A stretch of DNA of 64,000 bases, from positions 558,001-622,000 of the forward strand of contig JAMYHL010000017.1 of NCBI GenBank assembly GCA_025531455.1, given 5' to 3'. A model generated the notes under the pieces. It ran no database searches. It was given only the letters and a program-made list of their open reading frames with translations, and was not told where the DNA came from. Below are positions 21,441-32,594 of this stretch, piece by piece (positions within the stretch are counted from its first letter, which is position 1; the number at the start of each line of letters is the position of its first letter). A program made the position numbers and the translations under genes. Source of the DNA: Apiotrichum sp. Y4204 (taxonomy: Eukaryota > Basidiomycota > Tremellomycetes > Trichosporonales > Trichosporonaceae).

Positions 21441-22511
21441 TGTGGTGTGGATAGAGACGTGATGTCAAGATTCTGCATGCAAATCCGTTTGGGATATGTA
21501 GTTGTTGCTCGTAGCATATGGCCATATGGCCTGCTGGTGGCTTGCTCCCCAATATGGCACTGTGCTGGCGTCGGCTACTTCGGTATTCGGCAGAGGGTGG
21601 GAGATCCGGCTATCGCACCCCCAAACAGTGGTGGAGGTCCGGCCGTTGACCTACGCGCCCTGGCAAAGCCTGGAGCTCCGTTGCGTCTCCGCGGGGTTGT
21701 GCGGAGTGCGGGGTAGGATGCTGGCAATGGGGAACGAGGTGGAATGTATGCATGCGCGACACGAGCACGGCAGTACAGGAAGTTTAGGGAATGCACATGT
21801 ATCGTACTGAGAGGAAGCGAGGCCGCAAACCGGCCAGGTTATACCGCGTCTCGCTGATCGCCGATCCAAGCCTGATGTCGCGGCCCCGAGGCCCGATCCA
21901 CGCAAGGCGCAGGATATCCCCACACAATGTTCGGATGTAACGGACGGGAACTGCTCGCGATAGCCACTATCCCGCCTTATTATCATAGTGCGATTATGTA
22001 TCTTGTTACCAAGGCCACCAAGTGGTGTTGCACTGTACCTGCTCTGTGTGCGTTCCGACCCATGGCTCTTGTGCTTGTAATGTCGAGCTCGTAGAGTGTG
22101 CGGCCTTCCTCCCGTGCTCCCACTGATCTTCTCACCACTATTGGTCTCGAGGCCTGGAGCGGGGAGCAGACGTGTTGTCACGTTTGTTTCTTTCTAGTCA
22201 ATACGCTGCCCGTTGGCGACAATGACAAAGACCCCACGGGCGTCGGTGTGCAACGGTGAGGGCGCGAGGGCGCAAGGGGGCAAGGGCGCAAGGGCGCGAG
22301 TGCACGAGGCGAGGACACGACGACAGAAGGGGTGGGAAATCTAGTACATCGAGACGCAGCGCAGGATGAGCTCGCAACCGTTGCTCCTCGTGAGTGTGCT
22401 TGCCGCTGTCTTGAGTTCTTCTCATACTTGTACTCTATGTCGGTACAAGTTGTCGACCAATTGCTTCTTTCATATCACTCCGGTCGCCGGTCGAGAAGTC
22501 GCCATTCTGAT
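21441..22511. other. Intergenic, with a short GC-rich tandem motif
   Basis: About 1.07 kb. At 22257-22315 there is a run of AGGGCGCA/AGGGCGCG units. An ATG at 22366 followed by a GTGAGT donor could be an upstream exon of the SET gene, but no convincing acceptor joins it. Otherwise nothing. Confidence 0.35.
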
Positions 22512-23725
22512 ATGTCTCGTCGCTCTAAAAGGATCAAGAAGTATGTTCGCTTGAACATGACTCCGTCTCCAATGTACAGATTCCCCTCCGTTCTCGATGG
22601 GGTCGACGACAGCCCGAACTTACCCTGTCGCTGCAATCCCAGAAAGACGAAAAAGTCTCGTCCTTGCAAGTTCACTCCGGGCCCCAAATACGAGGTCACG
22701 GCCGTTCCCGACAGGGGTTTGGGCGTCGTTGCCCGCCAGCTGATCAAGAAAGGAACACGCATCATGTCCGAGCCGCCCCTGGTGTTGGTCGCCAGTGATC
22801 CAATGCCGAAGATGAGCAAATCAGTACAGTGGTCTCCAACATGAACGAGAGCAGGAAGGACGCCTTCCTCGCCCTGCACAACCAATACCCCTTCGAGGGC
22901 CCCAAAGCGAGAAAGCCAATGACTGGCATCTTCGAGACGAACGCGCGGCCGTGCCGCCCCGGATCCGGCAACAGGGCCGTGTACGCTACCATCAGCCGCA
23001 TAAACCACGCCTGCATCCCCAATGCCACCGCGAACTGGGTCCTAGGACATGAGGCGGTCTACGCCATCCGCGATATCCAACACGGCGAGGAAATTACGAT
23101 TGCGTATGTTCCTCACCGGACGTCCGTGCAAAGACGCGTCGAGTTCGGGTTCAGCTGCTGCTGCTCCCTGTGCACATCCCCGCCCGAGGTTATCGCCGCA
23201 AGTGATGCGCGCCGTAAAGACATCCAGATATACAGCTTACTCCTCGATAACTCCACTCTGGCCGAGACCTACCCCCACCTGCAAATCGCTCTAGCCCGCA
23301 AGTTTCTCGTCGCCCTCAAGGAAGAATACGGCGATGCGGTGGGCGCGGACTGTGTGAGGGTATACACCCTTGCCTTCAAGCTCGCCGCGTACTTGGAGGA
23401 CCACGCGCGTGTGCAGGTATTCGCCCAACGCGCATGCAAAGCGGCGGTCCTGTGCAAAGGCGCCGCGAGCCTCGAGGCAAGACTGGCAGCTACGTCCCTA
23501 GACGCAGGGCGGTTTCACCTCGATTACTTCGGCAGCACGTTAGCCACAACACTTCCGCCTGAGAGCGATGCAGAGGCGTTTGAAGAGTGGCTCTGGATGC
23601 TGTACGTTAATACGATGGGGATCGACTCGGCTGACACGCAGTTTCCCGCCCCAGATCAATCCCAGCCAGTGGGTCAACACGATGAGGATACGAGTTGCCA
23701 AGCAATATGTCAGTTGGGAGAGTAG
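22512..23725 (+). CDS. SET-domain protein (SMYD-like), putative lysine methyltransferase
   Basis: Exons 22512-22794 and 22830-23725 give 392 residues. SET motifs are in order: RGLGVVARQLIKKGTRI (GxG, cofactor binding), RINHACIPNATANW (NHxCxPN), HGEEITIAYVP (GEEh-xx-Y) and a post-SET-like Cys cluster FGFSCCCSLC, followed by a helical C-terminal region. A nuclear or cytosolic methyltransferase is likely; the substrate is unknown. The N-terminus is basic (MSRRSKRIKK). The 35-nt intron 22795-22829 (GTGATC...TACAG) is required to join the two reading frames and has a poor donor, so a genuine frameshift (pseudogene) cannot be excluded. The start is the first ATG giving the basic N-terminus. Confidence 0.75.
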
Positions 23726-24675
23726 TGGCCCCAAGAAGTAGATCATTCGATTAGTTGGGGGTTGAGAGGACGGCGACAACCGGAAGATACAATGCACTGT
23801 GCAGCATCTGTTGAGTGAGGTTCCACTAATCCTGCAGTGGTTGACTCGGCGTCATCCTCTGGCTCATCGCTAACAGCAACTCGGCGTCAGACGTCGCTAA
23901 CGGATCCCTCCTCAAGTGGACGGTGACAACGGAGGCAAGAGTCAGTTGTTCAGGTAGGGGCAGGATGTGGGCCATGTGGGTGGGATTGCGGCATGAGCGT
24001 TAGAAGAATTGAAGAAGAGCTGCATTTGAACCTGCACGATATCACGATCCGCAAGATCACCTTGATCTGCATGATCTGCGTGACCTGCATTGCCTGCACC
24101 GAAAATCTGGAAACCACACTAAGCTCGCGTGGTAACTGTTCGAAGTGCCACACTCGGGAATATGGGGTTTTTGCGAAAGATGCCGGGGTCAAATTGTCGA
24201 AAAATCCCACCCAAAATGGGGTGTTCACTGGGTGCAGAGTGGAGGTGAGTGGACTTTGCAGTGGTGGGCGGCAACGCCACTGGAAAAAGAAGAATATGGG
24301 AGGCGAATTTGTATGGCAGAGGAACGGGAGCTGACTGCTACGGTGGGAGGAGAAGACACCAGAGTGTGCAAGTGTCTTCGCTGGCCGGTGGCTCATCTCC
24401 GCCTGGCTCTGGCTGTCTGGCTGGCTGTGGTGGTGCTGGGTGGTGCTCGCTCGCTGTGTGATGGACGCTGCTCCCTCTCTCTCTCAAGTCCGAGGTCTTC
24501 CAACTAACCCCTTCTTCACAGCTCTACTGCGTGAGTCAGCCGCCGCCACCACCATCGCCGACAGCGACCAACGACGACGACATTACGCGCGACGTCAACG
24601 ACAACGGCTACCTTCCCTTCCCCCAACTCCGCCCAGCACAAAACTAACATCCCACAGCGGCTTCCGACAATCGCC
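23726..24675. other. Intergenic: SET gene 3' side and ubiquitin-L40 promoter/5' UTR
   Basis: Contains four 9-bp units of the TGATCTGCA type at 24063-24098. A probable 5'-UTR intron of the ubiquitin gene spans 24531-24657 (GTGAGT...CTAACATCCCACAG), with another acceptor-like CTAACCCCTTCTTCACAG ending at 24521. No gene was recognised. Confidence 0.45.
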
Positions 24676-25500
<825 letters not shown>

Positions 25501-26213
25501 GATGTTTTTCGGCAGGCGCAGCGGGCACACGAGAAGCCGCGAGGGATCTCGGTAGCCCGATGTATTTCCATTCTCTCGCAATCCATCGGACCCAAGGGAC
25601 GCGGACGCGATTGACAAAAGCGCAACCGTTGTTGCGCCTCTAGTGTACTAGAGATGCGAGGTTGACGATAGCGCATGGTGGTGTATATGGGGGTCGTGAA
25701 TGGACCAGGAGTCAGTGGCAAGTGGCAAGGAGAGAAGTGGCAAGGGGTCAGCAAGGCGAGCAGCGTTGCAGTTAGTGACCGTGATGTTGCGCGCGTTGGA
25801 GTGGATGGCTCGATGAGTGCGCTGTTAGACTCGTCTGTGTGTGCAGCTACTTTCCGTGTGCAAAGGGACGATTGTTGCGGTTCGTGATGACATTCCTCAT
25901 CGACATCAGACACAGCACCGTCCGAATATGAGAAGTAGAAACAATCATGAGCCTAAGCGGATTCCATAATGCGTGGCGTAGAGCGCAGTGGAGATGGTTT
26001 GTGCAGTCTCGGTGGCGAAGAGGCGCCAAGCGCAGACTCGATGCCCGGTCAGTCGGGCGATCAGTCGAGCAGCGCAAGCAGACAATTCAGACGATACCTC
26101 GCCCCCAGGACTTTCGGAGAGCGGGAGCAGAATTTCGTCAGCCAGGCGCCAGCCAGCGAAGACTGCAACTGTGACACACAATCAACAAGTGGAGGCCGTC
26201 AGCCCGTATCTCC
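25501..26213. other. Intergenic, no gene recognised
   Basis: 713 bp between ubiquitin-L40 and MED6. It has a short GTGGCAAG(G) repeat at 25715-25745. Nothing else was recognised. Confidence 0.4.
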
Positions 26214-27625
26214 ATGACAGACAACAACAACCACTCAATCACAATGGAGGAAGAAGCACCGCAGGACCTCGCGCACATCAACTGGTGCGTCCTGGATCAT
26301 ATGGCGCTGACGGCAGGTCGTGGCCCGAGGCCATTGCGGCCAACCCCGCGCAGAGCCTCGCGAATGCGGATCTTGCGTAAGTGTAGAGATGCCGGCGGGG
26401 GAGACTGGGCTTGGGGTGTGCTCCTTGGGTGTTGGTGCTGAGTCGTCCCGGATCTTGTGAGATGGACGGGCTTCTGGTAATGGATGAGCCATGTTCCTAC
26501 TTGCTTTCATGCGATCAACTACATCGACTTTGACGGGAAGAGTGAGCCGCGCAGGGCAGAGTGGCCTGGTCGCCTTCCTTCTCTGACCATATCACGGCGA
26601 TCCGCCCTATCCACTCCATGGCCTCACTTGATCCTCACATCCGTACGCTCTGACACACAGGATGGACTACTTTGCGTACTCGCCGTTCTGGGACGCACAG
26701 AGCAATAACAACCAGCTGCGGACGCAGAGGAGAGTCGAGAATCCGACATATGGACATGCGGAGGAGAAGATGTAAGTTTCGTCGCGATCGGCCAGAAATT
26801 ATGTTGACATGGCATTATCATTACTCGTAAAATGAATCTGTCTCTTCCTGTGCTACATTGATCTTCCTCGCCCTTCCTACTCTCAGTGAGCTGGCCGAGT
26901 TTCGGGGCGGATTCGAGTACATCGTAGCGCACGCGCGCGCGCCGGATGTCTTTGTAATCCACCGGCGACCGGTGCTGGCGGACGGCGGGCGTGGGCCGGT
27001 AACGCACGCCTACTTTATTCTGCACGACAAGATCTACATGGCGCCAAACCTGTACGATATCGCGCAGACCCGTCTGCGGAACGCGACATATCTCCTAGAA
27101 CGAACATTTGCGGACCTGGAGAAGGCACGGCCGGCGGCGAATCCGCGAGCGACAAGCCACTGGCTCGCAGTCGCGCGGGAGAAGGATAAGAAGAAGGAGA
27201 TGGAGGATAAGGACAAGGAGCGGGACAAGGAGAAGGAGAAGTTGGCGGAGGGTGACGAGAAGGACTCGGTGGCGTCGCAGCCTGGCACCGCTGGGCCAGA
27301 TTGGCACCTCTTTTACGCGCTCACAACCACGCGTGGGGCACTCGGCGACATCGACAAGCTCGCCGCCTCCCCGGCACCAGTGTTCGATGAGGCGGCAGAG
27401 GCAGAGGCGATGGAGGCCATGGCGGCCGCGACGGTCGGGCGGCCCATCCCTGGCGCACCGCCCATTACCGGTGCTCCCGGGAGTGTCATGGGTCCTGCCA
27501 CAGATCGGGCGCCGAGCGCGACCCCCAACGTGCCGACGCCGGCGCCGATCGGCACGCCGATGTACGCGCCGAGTCCGTTGCGAAGAGCTGCTGGGTTCCT
27601 GAGCGAGTCGCCCGCGCCGCAGTAA
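26214..27625 (+). CDS. MED6: Mediator complex subunit 6
   Basis: Head-module subunit of Mediator, bridging activators to RNA polymerase II in the nucleus. Exons 26214-26284, 26317-26376, 26661-26771 and 26887-27625 give 326 residues (316 if ATG 26244 is used). Med6 landmarks: HINWSWPEAI (LTxISW-like block), MDYFAYSPFWDAQSNNNQLR (the Med6 core), the FEYIVAHARAPDVFVIHRR strand, and FILHDKIYMAPNLYDI. Downstream is a Lys/Glu/Asp-rich charged segment (KEMEDKDKERDKEKEK) and a Pro/Ala-rich C-terminus. The first intron is only 32 nt (GTGCGT...GCTGACGGCAG); the second is 284 nt. Confidence 0.9.
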
Positions 27626-28198
27626 GATGTGTTGTCATGCATGTAGATTATCTGGGCGCTCCGCTGATTTTATTGATCATTAACCCCGCTGTCCCCGCTG
27701 AATAGGGATTCCTGACAAATGTTGGACTGCTCCCCTACGCTTCTCGCTGCTCACTTACGCTTCTCGTTGCATGCCTAGGCTTGTTGTTGCTTCCCAAAGG
27801 TTGCCGATCGGGCGACGACGCTCTCTGGTGTCTATCAATGCCAAGGAACTCAGGTTCTCGTCGTTTGTCGCGTTGAGATTGGCACATCCAGTACCGCACC
27901 TAGTCACCACTTGACATGTAATATTTAATGTGACCGCCAATCCACTTTGTCATCTGCTTTCTACTGCATCTCGCGATCCAGAACCCTCTGCTTCGCGAAT
28001 GGCTGCAGAACAGTATATAACGTCCTTAATGACAAACGACCCGGCGTATTGCTGTTTGGCGAGCATATAGTGTTCCTACAGCAGGACAGAGCATCCCCGT
28101 TTCCTCACAGCAACAACCCAAGTCCACGTTGGCACTCTCTCGTCATTATCGGGATGTTCTTCCGAGTGATTTTCTCATTCTGGTTTCGTGTCGGCAGG

Positions 28199-28199
<1 letters not shown>

Positions 28200-28266
<67 letters not shown>
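28200..28266. repeat. 67-nt uninterrupted poly-T (poly-A on the minus strand)
   Basis: Positions 28200-28266 are all T. Possible origins are a retroposed poly-A tail inserted in minus orientation, a slippage-expanded microsatellite, or an assembly/sequencing artefact. No ORF or retrotransposon motif flanks it. Confidence 0.9.
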
Positions 28267-28267
<1 letters not shown>

Positions 28268-28437
28268 TTATAATTTATGATGGTGATGTTGATATTCTTG
28301 CTGGAATCAGCCACCATTCCCATAAAGCTCCAGGACGAGATGCGGAGGAACAAAGGCCTAGAACCCTAACTTCTCGCAGCTCAGATCGTTCATATCGCCC
28401 AGGATAGAAAAGCAACTGTCATGTCAAGATTGTCAAG

Positions 28438-28481
28438 ACCGCATGGAATCCGCCACATGCCCGTAAGAGGTTCCATGCGGT
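28438..28481. repeat. Short perfect inverted repeat (hairpin)
   Basis: ACCGCATGGAA (28438-28448) and its exact reverse complement TTCCATGCGGT (28471-28481), with a 22-nt loop. It could fold as an RNA hairpin or serve as a dyad binding site. No further context supports a role. Confidence 0.7.
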
Positions 28482-28844
28482 TATCGCCACGCGTATCCCT
28501 GCCGACGTAGACCATTGGCAGAGGAGGCCCACCAGCCGCAGAGTCCCCAGCCCACTCCGCGGACTCCGCCCACTCCGCCCACTCAAGGCACCAATATCAG
28601 CCGCGTGCTGGTGTTCGATCCTACATTTTGAGCGAATCACGGTGGACGTTTGGCGTTTTACGATCGAGGGACCGCGTTGACACACAACTGATAGATGCGA
28701 TAGATAAGCTGTTGATCTGCAGAAACTGGAAAGCATGCGGGAAGTCTATGACGTCGCCTTTTCGCCTTGGCGGGGAAGAGATGGGCTCGCTTAGCCTGCA
28801 CTTTGCAGATGGGGATGGGCAGCTGGGCAGGCAGGAGAGCCGCG

Positions 28845-28852
28845 TGACGTCA
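28845..28852. promoter_or_regulatory. Perfect CRE-type palindrome TGACGTCA
   Basis: ATF/CREB-type bZIP consensus, 214 bp upstream of the start codon at 29066. A TGACGTC half-match lies about 100 bp further upstream (28748). Confidence 0.55.
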
Positions 28853-29065
28853 CTCCGCCCACGGGAATCCCAAACAAAGTCCGCACAATCGAGCAATGCC
28901 GAACAGAGCATGCCAGCATGTCAGGTGGTCTTTTGAGTGCGATCGTGGCCGCATCGCCATCGATACATATCTAGGCACTCTTGTCTTTCGCTGCCCATCA
29001 CCCAACTGACACGTCTTACTCTTTCCACTTTTCTTACTAGTTGCCACCACACATACACGCTCATC

Positions 29066-30173
29066 ATGGGACTTTTCTCGCCAACAGACCCCATCAAGAA
29101 GGAGGAGAAGCTCCTGAAGCAGGGTGAGTGTGCGGTGGCGGCGGGTGTGGCGCAGGGTGGTTTTTTTTGCTATGGTCGACTGACGAGCAGAGTCGAAGGA
29201 CGACCACCGCGAGCTGCAGCGCGCTCTCAAGGATGTCGAGAAGTCGCAGAAGGCCGAGAGCAAGATGGCCGCGGCAGAACACAAGGCCCAGCAGGTATGT
29301 GTAGGCCCTTGTTGCCCGGACGGTTGAGGAGAGTTGCGAGCTGCAGCTGACCGGCAGGAACGCGAGAAAGCTATGCGCCACGAAGAGAAGGTCGCTAGCG
29401 AAATCAACAAGCTCCAGGCAGGTGAGTTGCCTTTACCGTTTCCGCCCAGAGGGTTGTCACTGACACGCACAGAGCAGGAATCCCTGCGGGCCAAGCAGGA
29501 GCAGTACGCGAATGAAATGGAGCAGAAGAGGCGTGAGCGTGAGCGCCTCGCCGCCGAGACGGCGAACCTGAAGGAGAACCTCAGCCATATTCAAAACAAG
29601 GTGAGCACCTGACGGAAAACAACCGAACGGACGAATAGCTGCTAATCCCAGGTCGACACGAACACTGTTGTCCGCGACCAGCGCATGGAGGAGCTGACCG
29701 CCACCTCGCGCCGCGACTCGCCGACGGGCTCTATGAGCTCGAGGAGCCAGTCGTCTCTCACGCCCACGCGCAGCATGTCCGGTGGATCGTCCAGGTACGC
29801 GAGCCAGGCGAGCCGTGGGGCTGGTGTTGGGGCTGGCGCTGGCGCCGGCCTTGGAGCCGGTGGCGCCGTGGAACCGTCGGCCATCGGACCCGGCGTCACC
29901 GAGATGGGCTCGATGCCGGTCGCTGGAGGCCCGACGATGCCGGCCCAGAACCTCGCCGCTGGTGGCCCGACGATGCCTGGACAAGGCGTTTCCACCGGTG
30001 CTCCCTCCATGTCCGGACAGGGCGTCGCGGCCGGTGGTCCCGCTATGCCTGGACAGGGCACCTCTATTGGCGGCCCGGCCATGCCCGGACAGGGCGTGGC
30101 CACCGGTGGACCGGCGATGCCTGGTCAGGTCGCTCAAGAACCTGTTGTCCAGAATTTCCCCGGCGCCTATTAA
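29066..30173 (+). CDS. Coiled-coil protein with 12-residue GGPxMPGQG repeats
   Basis: Exons 29066-29123, 29191-29294, 29358-29421, 29473-29600 and 29652-30173 give 291 residues. Residues 1-130 are highly charged and predicted coiled-coil (EKLLKQESKDDHRELQ..., KRRERERLAAETANLKENL). They are followed by a Ser/Thr/Arg-rich linker (SRRDSPTGSMSSRSQSS), likely phosphorylated, and a Gly/Ala/Pro/Met-rich C-terminus made of six near-perfect 12-residue repeats (29925-30128). The protein resembles small fungal coiled-coil proteins with glycine-rich tails, but I cannot name a family. The MGLF N-terminus with Gly2 could be N-myristoylated (weak inference). The upstream CRE palindrome suggests stress or cAMP regulation. 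Confidence 0.78.
29925..30128 (+). repeat. In-frame 36-bp tandem minisatellite (6 units)
   Basis: Units start at 29925, 29961, 29997, 30033, 30069 and 30105, exactly 36 bp apart, each encoding GG(P/A)-x-M-(P/S)-(G/A)-Q plus a 4-residue spacer. The last unit is truncated. It is likely length-polymorphic. Confidence 0.9.
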
Positions 30174-32191
30174 TCTACTAGTTTGGTAATGAATATTGTT
30201 GTTGTCGTGATGCGAGGGAACGACTGGCTAGAGGTGTCAGACCCGTTATATCTTGCCGGTTCCAACTTGCCGGTTCCAATCAGCAAGCGAAGTGCACACC
30301 CTCACGCGAAGACGCAAACTCATGCCGCAAACGTCATGCCGTCAAACCACGGAGAATATGCAGTACACGGAACGATCGAAGAGTTGACGCAAACAATGCT
30401 TGCGATTACACGTCTCGTACCTGTGCGCGAGCCGTGCGCGTCACCGTTCCCCCGGCACCTATCTCGACCTCCTCGGTATGTTCCGTGCACTTGTAGTTGC
30501 AGTACTCGGCGTGTTTGTGTCACGTGTCGGCGCGGCGAACGGCCGTCGCGGCGCCGTACGTACGGTAGGTAAAGTGCACCATCTGCTTGAACAAGCCATT
30601 GCCATCCGAACGCCCGGCCGGAATCTAACACCGCGGCCTCCAGAGTATGATCGCACGAGCCACGAGAGTCTACCATGTCTTTACCCTGCGGATGGTGTCG
30701 CGATTAGGCCAGTTGTGGCGAGGGCGTTGTTGCGCGCGACGAACGTCGGGAGTCCCGCCGCGTTGTCGCGAGTCGTCCACCCCGCTCACGCGATATGCAG
30801 CGCGTCATCCTCGCGCGTGCACTGTACGAGGTTGGCCTGGCGCAGCAGTGAGCTTGACACCGGACAGAATCCAGCGCTACCTGCCCTAGCGCGACGGCCG
30901 ACCAGATCAGCTTTCGCAGGCGAGGACATTGCCGAGCACGAGGAGATTGATGACCGACTTTCCGTCTGTCATTCAACACGACAATGCACCTGTGGCAGTC
31001 GGATGACTGTATTCTGAATGGCCATATGGCCACGCGTGCTGGAATTAGTACACTGTCAGCTCCTCAAGGCGCCCATGGCAGCGTCAACGCGTCAACAGGT
31101 GTGAGTCGCGGTTACGGCTCGACCTTCCTTGTGCGCATGTGCAAGCTTTGTGCAAGCTTGCATGGGGAGCGTTGACTGGCAGTGACACATCTCGGAGGCG
31201 ATCCAGTTTGTGCTGATAGCGAGGAGGGGCGAGGAGAACGGAGTGCTACAAGTAGTGATAGCCAGATCAAAAACCTCTCGATAGTTGATGTGGAGGCAGG
31301 GCAACAAGAAACAAGGTCTCGAGTCTCTCGAGGCGGCAGTCTTAAAGGCAGTTAGCTCAAGATTGCGGCAACTCTTTCTCATGTAAGAGTGCCCAACACC
31401 CTGAAGGCTTGAAGAAGAGCACAACACATGGCGCCAATGACGAAAACAACCCTTCGCACCATTCAGTAGCGCGTGTAGCTCGTGTTTCGAGTCGAGACCA
31501 CGGACTGCGCACTGCGTCGAGACTTGTCTTTGCTTCCAGATTTATCTTCAACTATCTTTGCCCCCGACGTCAGCGGCCCTCGAGGCCGAACCTCGCACCG
31601 CGGCTGACATTCGGCCGTTGCCATTGGACTCCTCACTGAGTTCCGAGCCACTTCCCTTCCCAGTCCTTACAACCCATTGGCTATCGGGTACTATTGTCCT
31701 GGCGGTACCCCCGTCTCGTTCGTTTCAGCCACGGCCTGACCAGGACACTGACATCATCTGTCCGCAGCCCTTCGCGCTTAACAATCAGACAATGTAAACA
31801 TTAGGGCGCAACACGCGCTGCGCGACAAGGCAGGGAGGCCCTGAGATCCTGCGAGAAGTTTCCCGAGTCGAGTGTAAACAAGCATGGCAAGCAGTTGCAT
31901 CAGCTGTTCCAGGCGCCTGACGTCAGTGGCGCGGGTGTGCATGTGACACACGCGTCCGGAGGTCTGGACGGCATGGACGGCATGATGTAATTTCCATCTC
32001 AACCCACAATCCACCCGGCGGCAGCCCCTAGCATGCCCTGCAGAGCCCCTTGTGACGTTGTGCATGTGTGCGGCCGCGGCATGTTCCTGTAATGGAGCTG
32101 GAGCATTCTGCGGCGACGAGCTGCGCGAGCTGCGCGCAGTGGAGCGAGGGCAACATTGCAACGGTGGCGACTCGCAAAAAAAAAAGACATG
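30174..32191. other. Intergenic, no gene recognised
   Basis: About 2 kb. Overlapping ORFs at 30320-31033 on both strands reach 205 codons but have no domain, splice or start context, so they are not annotated; a decayed gene is possible. A CRE palindrome lies at 31918-31925. An A10 tract (32176-32185) immediately precedes the TATA box of the microprotein gene. Confidence 0.4.
31918..31925. promoter_or_regulatory. Perfect CRE-type palindrome TGACGTCA
   Basis: ATF/CREB-type site 331 bp upstream of the microprotein start at 32257. Confidence 0.45.
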
Positions 32192-32199
32192 TATATATA
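32192..32199 (+). promoter_or_regulatory. TATA box of the microprotein gene
   Basis: TATATATA directly after an A-tract, 57 nt upstream of the start codon: a strong inducible-type core promoter. Confidence 0.65.
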
Positions 32200-32256
32200 G
32201 AAGCAAGCTTGCAGCCTCCTTGCCACCCAGCTTGAACACATCGCACATTCTCCGCC

Positions 32257-32528
32257 ATGGGAAACGTGAGTCTTGTTGTGCTGACCGCGCTGACCCTCCC
32301 AGATCTTCTCCGCTATCGCGGGCTGTCTCAATGCCATCGTGAGCGCCATCGCGTCATTCTTCACGGCCATCTTCAGCGGGTACGTCTCGGGGAACTATAG
32401 TAGGAAAGGATGGACCTTTTCTAACAAGCAGTATCGCCGCGATCCTCACCGCCATCTGGAACTTCATCACATGCGGCGCCTGCAGGGGCGGCGGCCGTCG
32501 TCGCGGACATCATGGGACGGCAGTATAG
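32257..32528 (+). CDS. 60-residue hydrophobic microprotein
   Basis: Three exons (32257-32265, 32303-32379, 32432-32528) with introns of 37 and 52 nt join in phase to 60 residues. It starts MGN, then IFSAIAGCLNAIVSAIASFF and TAIFSGIAAILTAIWNFITC, then a Cys/Gly/Arg/His-rich tail (GACRGGGRRRGHHGTAV). The A-I-x2-I periodicity forms one or two amphipathic or membrane helices, and the Cys pair near the membrane edge could be palmitoylated. It resembles short 'FSAIG..I.AIA..I' proteins I recall from basidiomycete genomes, whose function is unknown. Gly2 after Met is a possible myristoylation site. TATA and CRE sites suggest strong inducible expression. It is far below usual gene-calling length thresholds. 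Confidence 0.8.
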
Positions 32529-32594
32529 TGAAAGACGTGCCCCTTGGCCCCCCCCTTTTATTATTAAAGGGGCACGTCTGTGCCGCGTATACTG
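32521..32594. repeat. Long imperfect inverted repeat at the 3' end of the microprotein gene
   Basis: Inner arms AGACGTGCCCCTT (32533-32545) and AAGGGGCACGTCT (32567-32579) are perfect 13-bp complements with a 21-nt C/T-rich loop. Outer arms CAGTATA (32521-32527) and TATACTG (32588-32594) also pair. The left outer arm overlaps the stop codon. It may act as a 3'-UTR stem-loop, a terminator-like structure or a small fold-back element. Confidence 0.8.

Larger units (their letters stand above)
27626..29065. other. Intergenic region with poly-T tract and hairpin
   Basis: 1.44 kb upstream of the coiled-coil gene. It holds a 67-nt poly-T run, an 11-bp inverted repeat and a perfect CRE palindrome (each listed separately), plus repeated GGACTCCGCCCACTCCGCCCACTC-like CCGCCCAC boxes at 28550-28583. 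No coding gene was seen. Confidence 0.45.

Noticed and set aside
26377..26660. Extra exon inside the 284-nt MED6 intron
   Set aside because: The adjoining exons already give continuous Med6 sequence (...NADLAMDYFAYSPFW), so an inserted exon would disrupt the domain.
28105..28407. ORFs running through the poly-T tract (poly-Phe / poly-Lys)
   Set aside because: They exist only because the homopolymer has no stop codons; the flanks are not coding.
30320..31033. Overlapping 118-205 codon ORFs between the coiled-coil and microprotein genes
   Set aside because: Both strands are open by GC composition. No domain, no splice-supported exon set and no consistent frame were found.
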